The position numbers and the translations under genes were made by a program. Below, piece by piece: positions 58,385 through 64,000 of a stretch of 64,000 nucleotides of DNA; positions within the stretch are counted from its first letter, which is position 1, and every line of letters starts with the position of its first letter. The stretch is from Laguncularia racemosa. Lineage: Eukaryota; Streptophyta; Magnoliopsida; Myrtales; Combretaceae. The DNA lies in contig JBBMOL010000135.1 of NCBI GenBank assembly GCA_037954665.1, positions 1,555,001-1,619,000 on the forward strand, given 5' to 3'. The notes beneath the pieces were generated by a model. That model was given only the letters and a program-made list of their open reading frames with translations, was not told the DNA's origin and searched no databases.

Positions 58385-58956
58385 TTGCTTTGTTTGAGGA
58401 CGTCAGGCATTTTCACTATGACCTCTTCATTTCCTACTCTCAACATTAACTTCCCATCCCCAACATCAATTACGGCTCTAGCAGTAGCCAAAAATGGCCT
58501 CCCTAATATAAGAGGGACCTCCACATCTGCTTCAATGTCAAGGATGACGAAATCTGCCGGGAAGATGAAGTCTTGTACCTTCATTAATACATCTTCAACT
58601 ACTCCTCTCGGGAATTTGACTGATCGATCGGCTAACTGAAGACTCATTTTGGTCGGTTTCGGTTCTCCAATACCCAATTTCTGGAACATCTTGTATGGCA
58701 TTAAATTAATACTGGCTCCCAAATCAGCCAATGCCCGTTCTTCAGATAAGTTCCCTATCAGGCAAGGGATGGTAAAGCTCCCAGGATCTTTTAACTTCTT
58801 TGGGAGTTTGTTCTGAATTACCGCAGAGCATTCTCCTCCTAAAGTTACAGTGGAGAACTCTTCAAGCTTCCTTTTGTTCGATAGCAACTCTTTCAAAAAT
58901 TTTGCATATCGTGGCATTTGTGATAATGCCTCAACCAGTGGAAGGTTGATATACAA
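58385..58956 (-). pseudogene. Athila aspartic protease domain
   Basis: Directly continuing gag after a stop, the frame reads LPLVEALSQMPRYAKFLKEL, FTIPCLIGNLSEERALADLG and ASINLMPYKMFQKLGIGE (active-site D-L-G-A near 58720), SLQLADRSVKFPRGVVEDVL, FVILDIEADVEVPLILGRPF and LATARAVIDVGDGKLMLRVG. That covers a whole retropepsin domain, with the I-L-G-R-P-F block that precedes RT in Athila. Most Athila proteins have C-D-L-G; here it is A-D-L-G, which leaves the catalytic Asp intact. The frame runs into the homopolymer block at about 58380. Confidence 0.9.
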
Positions 58957-60645
58957 TTACTTGAATATCTCTAAAAATCTGCCATAGTGCTCATCTGTTA
59001 TGTCCTTCTTGAGTCGTGCTGGATAAGGAACATTGGGCTTGTATTCTGGGATTGGTGGAGGTGATGATTTCTCTTTAGGTGATTTTTCTGAATGCTTTTC
59101 TCCTCCTTTGAGAACTACTTGTTCTTTTGCTGGTTCAGTCACCTGACTCTCTTCTTCTTGAACCTTTGGTTGTAGTTCCTTACCACTTCGTAATGTGACA
59201 GCTTTAATATGTTCTTTAGGGTTGGTTTCCGTGTTTCCCGGAAGTGAACCTTGAGATCTCTCTGACAGAAGCTTAGCTATCTGACCGACCTGGTTTTCAA
59301 GATTGTGTATTGATGCCTCATGATTCCTTAAAGCCGAGTCTTGATTTTTCATAATCAAATCTAAGGACTTCTGTCTGTCTTCTGAATCCTTGATGAATTT
59401 TGTGAGGAGATCTTCAAGTGGCGGTTTGGAACTCTGGACCATTGGCCTCTGATAACCTAGTGGAGGATTCAGATTGCCCTTTTGAATATTACTGTTGTTA
59501 GTCCAAGAAAAGTTTGGGTGATTTCTCCATCCTGGGTTATAATTATTGCTGTAGGGATTGTTTTGGGGCCGAATTGGGTTACCCAAATAATCCACTTGCT
59601 CTGTTTGCCCTTCCTCACCACCTGAGGGTTCCACAATAGCCAACTGATGTTGTGAGACAACCAATCCATCGATCTTTCTAGATAAAGCCTCAACTTTGGA
59701 CATGATAGAAGTAGCCACATCCACTTCAAGAATGCTTGCCACCTTCTTTTCTCTGTCCCTACCATGTGACCATTCATAATTATTCGCGGCCATATCTTCA
59801 AAAAGAGTCAAACTTTCTTCAGGAGTTTTATGGTTCAAGGTGCCACCAGCTGCGGCATCTACTGTTTGTCTCGTTTGATAGTTCAACCCATTATAAAATA
59901 TCTGAACTTGAAGCCACTCTGGGATCCCATGGTGTGGGCATTTCCGCATTGAGTCCTTGAATCTCTCCCAGGTTTCATACAAAGTCTCCATGTCATACTG
60001 ATGATAAGATTGAATCTCAGCTCGAAGTTTAGCGGTCTTTGAAGGAGGGAAGAATTTGTCCATAAACTTCTTAATCAGACCTTGCCATGTAGTAATGGAG
60101 TTCCTCGGTAAAGAATTCAACCACTGCTTAGCCTTTCCCTTCAAAGAGAATGGGAAGAGCCTGAGGCGGATCGAATCATCACTAACTCCATTAAATTTGA
60201 AGGTATCACATATCTCCAGAAAGAGTTGGATATGCACATTTGGATCTTCATCCTGTAAACCATCAAATTGAGTATATTGCTGCACCATCTAAATCACGGC
60301 AGGCTTAAGTTCAAAATTATTTACCTCCACTCGAGGACGGACTATGCTAGAGCTGACTCCTATCAAGTTTGGCCTGGTAAAATCAGAATTGGTTCTAGGT
60401 GGCTCATTAACTCGGCCATCTCTGTTATCAACCCGTTGATAATTCGGGGGATCTACGACAACATTTTCTTGATTTAGCTCTTGAGCACGATTATTGAATT
60501 GATCAGCCATTTCTTCCTTCAGTGATTCTCCTTGAATACAAAATGATGTTGACTCAATCGAGTGTTGCTTTTTTTGATAACGACGAATACTTTTCTCTAG
60601 CTCGGGTTTAAAAACCGCAAGTTCCTTGGAGCGACTTCTGGTCAT
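58957..60645 (-). pseudogene. Athila gag, split by one nonsense codon and ending in another
   Basis: From ATG 60643-60645 (MTRSRSKELAVFKPELEKSI) to TAG 60289-60291, then on in the same frame as MVQQYTQFDGLQDEDPNVHI, LFPFSLKGKAKQWLNSLPRN, FFPPSKTAKLRAEIQSYHQY, LYETWERFKDSMRKCPHHGI, FYNGLNYQTRQTVDAAAGGT: the gag capsid domain in full. The C-terminal half is Gln/Asn/Pro-rich with HNLENQVGQIAKLLSERSQG and ends RFLEIFK before TAA 58957-58959. Both stops fit single C-to-T changes of Gln codons (CAG, CAA), since gag and protease are normally one frame. No CCHC zinc knuckle is seen. Confidence 0.92.
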
Positions 60646-60771
60646 GCACTATAAATGTAATACAAATCAATTATGAGCTCCAAATTCTCAAGAAGAAAAG
60701 GAAAAAAAAAAGACAAGAAAGAAATAAATTGGTTAAATTAATAAGTAAAAAGTGTTTCTAATATTGGCGTA

Positions 60772-60789
60772 TCCCCGGTAGCGGCGCCA
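60772..60789 (-). other. Athila primer binding site, tRNA-Asp type
   Basis: On minus tggcgccgctaccgggga matches the complement of the 3' end of plant tRNA-Asp(GTC) at 16 of 18 positions and lies six bases from the 5' LTR. This primer differs from the initiator-Met primer of the other gypsy elements here and is usual for Athila. Confidence 0.85.
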
Positions 60790-60795
60790 AAAACT

Positions 60796-62355
60796 TGATC
60801 GTTGCTAATCGTAGTTTTAATATTTATAATTCTTGTTCTTAATCTTACTACGAAGCAATATGCAAGCGCACCTATCGTAACGTAATATAGCGAGTAAGCA
60901 CAAGGTCGTCCCTTAGAGATACACCAACTACTAGTACTAACTCCGTTCCTATTATCTAACCGACGCTTAAATATGTTGGATGAAACTTAATTAATCTAAT
61001 CTTAAAACTAATAACTCACTAACAACAATGGTTCTGAAGATTTACCAATTGGTAAAAGCAACCTAGATCTTATTCTACTCCTTCTCTATCATGTAATTCA
61101 TTAGATTTATGAGGATTGGCGTAGTTGACTTCTTATACTGTCGAATTCCCTAGTCAAGTTAACTACTTTCTCAAGTATATTAACCTATCTAATCCTAGAT
61201 TTATCAAATAGGATCTCTCCTTATTTAATAGCAACCTAAAATTGCATAAAGCACGTGAATTCGCATAAAAATAATCGATGTAAACAGAAGACTCTTGTTT
61301 TCTATCTCTAGAAGAACAATCGAGTCTCATTAATTGCATTAAATCTAATCATAAGAGCAATTTCTCAATTAACTAATATGATATCATACATAAATTCATA
61401 TTCCGGATCTATGAATCTAAGAAACAATTGAAGGGCATGCAATTAATCATAAGAAAGTCAACAACGTCGTATTAAAAACCAAATCTTCATCACATGATAG
61501 AGAAGTTTTGAATAAAATCTAGATTTAGAGTCTACTCTTCGATAAATTGGATAAAAGAAATACAATTACGGGAAGGATAATTAAAATTCATAGTTACAGC
61601 CCTTAAAGATGGAATCTTCTCCTTCGTGGGTCTTCAACCTCCTTTGGAACTGACAGAATCTTCTTTCCCCTGCTGCTATGTGTGTTAGAGCAAGTACAAA
61701 ATTCGGAACCTCTTTCTAGGGTAACTAACGGTCTATTTATACATGTACCCGGGTTGGATACATACACGAGTGGATACACGAGTAGTGTATCTCATTCATG
61801 TATCTCATGCTTTCTTCCAAGTGTCCTTATGTGAATATACACGAGCAAGTACATGGGAGTGTACATTGGTCGTGTATTTGAAACATCGTTGCACAGCAGC
61901 AAAACTTAGATACACAAGCAAAGTACATGGGCGTGTACCTTGCTCGTGTACTTTCCAGACATCCACTTCAGTATACACAAGCAAAGTACATGGGCGTGTA
62001 TCTCACTCGTGTACTTTCTAGACATCCACTTCAGTATACACAAGCAAAGTACATGGGCGTGTATCTCACTCGTGTACTTTCCAGACATCCACTTCAGTAT
62101 ACACAAGCAAAGTACATGGGCGTGTATCTCGCTTGTGTACTTTCCAGAATTCTTTACTTCACATGTTTTGTATCCAATTCCTTCCAAACTTGATCCGACT
62201 CTTCAGAACTCCTTCCCTTGGCTCCAAAATACTCTAGAAAATCCTGAAATTAACATTCATTCCATTAAGCATCATTTTCTTCAACAAATCATCTAAAAAT
62301 TCAACAATAAAGCACAATTTCATTACTTTAGATAATGGTATTTTGCGACTTATCA
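60796..62355 (-). repeat. Athila 5' LTR (1560 bp)
   Basis: On plus it runs tgatcgttgctaatcgtag to gcgacttatca. It has four 63-base units (61911-62148) and a segment rich in acacgag words near 61757-61785 that the partner LTR lacks. Confidence 0.95.
61911..62148. repeat. 63-bp tandem repeat, four units (5' LTR)
   Basis: Units start at 61911, 61974, 62037 and 62100 and match those of the 3' LTR array, with one unit fewer. Confidence 0.95.
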
Positions 62356-62360
62356 GTTGT

Positions 62361-63007
62361 GCATTAAGCCATATACATAAACACAGTAGGGTACACGATG
62401 GTGTACTGTGGTCGTATACCTTTTTGTACACTTTTGTCATTCCACTTGCCTAAGCACAGGGTCATGTATTTGGCCGTATGTAGATTCTATTGCGAATCCT
62501 CTTCCCAATTCTCCAAATCCCAATTCCTTTAAATTTAGTTGTGCTCTAACAGTTTTAATTCTTAATTCATGATACTGTACATTATATTGATGTAATATCA
62601 CTTCAAATTGAATCACTTACTTGTAGAGATTTGCTCTAGCATTTGAGTCTTATACGAACCCTCACTCATTCAATTTGTTCTATAGTAAAATTTCAAGAAT
62701 CCAATTATCCATTGTATTACATGCAAGTAAATAACAATTAAGAATCATCAATCGGTTTACTTATTGTGCATAATTCTTATTGGATTGTAGTGGATAGTAG
62801 TTGCCTTTCTCTCCTAGGGTTTGTCTTTACTTTAGGGTGTTGTAGTACAGAAAATGAAAAAGGGTTAGACTGACTAGTGTTTAATCCTTTTATAATTGTC
62901 TCATGAAAATGACTAAATTGCCCCTTATCTTAAGTCTTTATTGCTTTTCTTCACTTCGACCCTTTTTGTTATTTTATTTTTTTAATTTATTTTCTTCAGG
63001 CTTTACA
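62361..63007 (-). repeat. Start of the 3' LTR of a Tekay/Del-like chromovirus, cut by the Athila
   Basis: In minus orientation the LTR starts TGTAAAGCCTGAAGAAAATA at 63007, directly after purine tract aaggggaagaa. It reaches the Athila insertion at 62356-62360 and would continue at 50264 and then 38570. A TATA-like attataaaagg lies at 62888-62898 (minus). Near 62385-62420 it holds gtacacgatggtgtactgtg, again a paired ACACG/GTGT motif. Confidence 0.75.
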
Positions 63008-63018
63008 TTCTTCCCCTT
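63008..63018 (-). other. Polypurine tract of the Tekay-like element
   Basis: ttcttcccctt on plus (aaggggaagaa on minus) lies between the pol end and the LTR start at 63007. Confidence 0.8.
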
Positions 63019-63027
63019 TACAAAAAC

Positions 63028-64000
63028 TTTCATCCCTAAAAGTTACTTAAGTCTGGAAAAATGTTTGGATATTTCAGCGTTTCTTCTTCTAGCTCCTAAG
63101 TAACCTCTCTTACCATCTAGTTGGTCTATTGTACTTTCACATAGGTAATCACTAGCCTTCTTAGTACTTGTTCTTTAGTATCCACTATCTTTACATTTTG
63201 TTCTATTGAAGACAAATCCAGTTGTACATTTAGAAGCTTTAATGTAACAACTTGATCTAGATTCAGTATAAATTTCCTCAACATAGATATGCGGAACACA
63301 TCATGTACTCCTTCTAAACTTGGTAGTAAAGCTAATCTGTATGCTACTTTACCAATCCTTTTTAAGACTTCAAATGGTCCAACATATGTTAAGTTTAACT
63401 TCCCTCTTAGATCAAACTTGATAACCCATTTAGTTAGAGAAACTTTTAATAGTACCTTATCTCTTAATTGGAATTCTAAGGGGCATTGCCACTTATCAGC
63501 ATAGTTCTTTTATTGGCTCTAAGTTTTTTGTATTCTTTGTCTTATCAACTTTACCTTATCCACTACCTCTTGGATCAATTTTGATTCCAACACCTATCTT
63601 TCCCTCACTTCTTCCCAATGGAATGGGAATCTACATTTCCTTCCATATAAAGTTTCAAAAGGGGCCATTTAGATGGTTGAACAATAGCTATCATTGTAGG
63701 CAAACTCTACTAAAGGTATGTGTTCATTCCAGTTAATTCCAAAGTTCAGTGCACAGGCTTTGAGTAGATCTTCTAAGATTTAGATGGTCCTCTTAGATTG
63801 TCCATTTATCTAGAAAGTGGAAAGCAGTATTGAATTGCAGTTTTATACCTAAGGCTTTATGCAAGCTATTTCAAAATCTACTTACCAACTGTGTATCTCT
63901 ATTTAAGGTTATTATTATTAGTATTCCATATAACCTTCCTATCTCCTGTATATACATTTTAGCCAATCTCTCCAGTTTGTATCCCACTTTGATAGGCAAA
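63028..64000 (-). pseudogene. Tekay/Del-like integrase with chromodomain, degenerate, cut by window end
   Basis: Minus-strand reading: IGRLYGILIIITLNRDTQL and FWNSLHKALGIKLQFNTAFH (catalytic core; the usual H-P-Q-T-D-G is FHFLDKW), MAPFETLYGRKCRFPFHWEE, WQCPLEFQLRDKVLLKVSLT, YVGPFEVLKRIGKVAYRLAL, LEGVHDVFRISMLRKFI, then a chromodomain: IVDTKEQVLRRLVITYVKVQ, stop, TN, stop, MVREVT, stop, ELEEETLKYPNIF. Chromodomains steer integration to marked chromatin. Two of the chromodomain stops (near 63129 and 63085) stand where Tekay proteins have Trp (TGG to TAG). Only the C-terminal part of pol is inside the window. Confidence 0.9.

Larger units (their letters stand above)
50265..62360 (-). mobile_element. 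Athila-type Ty3/gypsy element, TSD GTTGT
   Basis: The element is 50270-62355, flanked by GTTGT at 50265-50269 and 62356-62360. It lies on minus: 5' LTR 60796-62355 (1560 bp), tRNA-Asp-type primer site 60772-60789, gag, protease, an unreadable pol block, a 3' extra ORF with the ATHILA ORF-1 signature, polypurine tract next to 51867, and 3' LTR 50270-51866 (1597 bp). By eye the LTRs differ by about 26 substitutions in their first 930 bases, so they are about 97 percent alike. The 12.1-kb length is normal for Athila. Stops in gag and in the 3' ORF show it is dead or was moved in trans. Confidence 0.95.

Noticed and set aside
54937..58449. Many Lys/Phe/Gly/Pro frames
   Set aside because: They arise from homopolymer runs; the block is judged an artefact.
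1..64000. tRNA, rRNA or snRNA genes
   Set aside because: Only retroelement primer sites with tRNA complementarity were found; no cloverleaf or rRNA sequence was recognised by eye.

Overview
This is nuclear DNA from a flowering plant, most likely a dicot. It is AT-rich, with no dense gene row or operon, and about four fifths of it is nested or decayed LTR retrotransposons. The only cellular gene that looks intact is an intronless AP2/ERF transcription factor gene on the minus strand (33618-34229). Around it are pseudogenes of cellular genes (HSP70, a UBP-type zinc finger, a PPR protein related to Arabidopsis At1g05600) and many retroelements whose ends I could fix from terminal TG..CA repeats, primer binding sites, polypurine tracts and target site duplications (TSDs).

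Layout. 1-1508: end of a gypsy LTR, an initiator-Met primer site, a long GT-rich leader and the first gag codons. 1540-2607: Tat-type integrase on plus. 3183-5969: antisense plant-mobile-domain (PMD) pseudogene. 6066-9065: HSP70, zf-UBP and PPR pseudogenes, all on plus. 9595-13582: deletion-derived gypsy element 'G1' (881-bp LTRs, TSD CATGA). 14773-20307: very large solo LTR 'T' (about 4.3 kb net), broken by a small G1-like element (14845-16042, TSD TTTAG). About 20788-32027: Ale/Retrofit-like Ty1-copia element carrying gypsy element 'G3' (22306-28744, TSD TAATG). 33618-34229: ERF gene. 35177-36917: solo G1-type LTR containing a solo LTR of family 'G2' (35561-36413, TSD TTAGT).

From about 36923 to 64000 there is a deep nest. 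The host is a Tekay/Del-like chromovirus on minus, with integrase and chromodomain at 63028-64000 and its 3' LTR starting at 63007 and running left. Into that LTR went a second giant T LTR (38576-50259, TSD ACATG). Into the T LTR went a G2 gypsy element (43120-49309, TSD GTCAT). Five bases beyond the T LTR an Athila element inserted (50270-62355, TSD GTTGT). The Athila gag, protease and 3' ATHILA-type ORF are readable. The stretch where RT, RNase H and integrase should lie (about 54750-58380) is replaced by sequence made almost wholly of homopolymer runs, most likely a sequencing or assembly artefact.

Themes that join the parts: (i) in G1, G2 and G3 the pol frame runs on into the 3' LTR and ends in a shared P-I/M-T-R/K motif, so each LTR is partly coding; (ii) LTRs of unrelated families carry tandem arrays of ACACG/CGTGT half-sites; (iii) almost all coding frames are closed by stop codons, many in contexts expected from C-to-T decay of methylated DNA. 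No RNA genes, CRISPR arrays or plasmid/phage features were seen.
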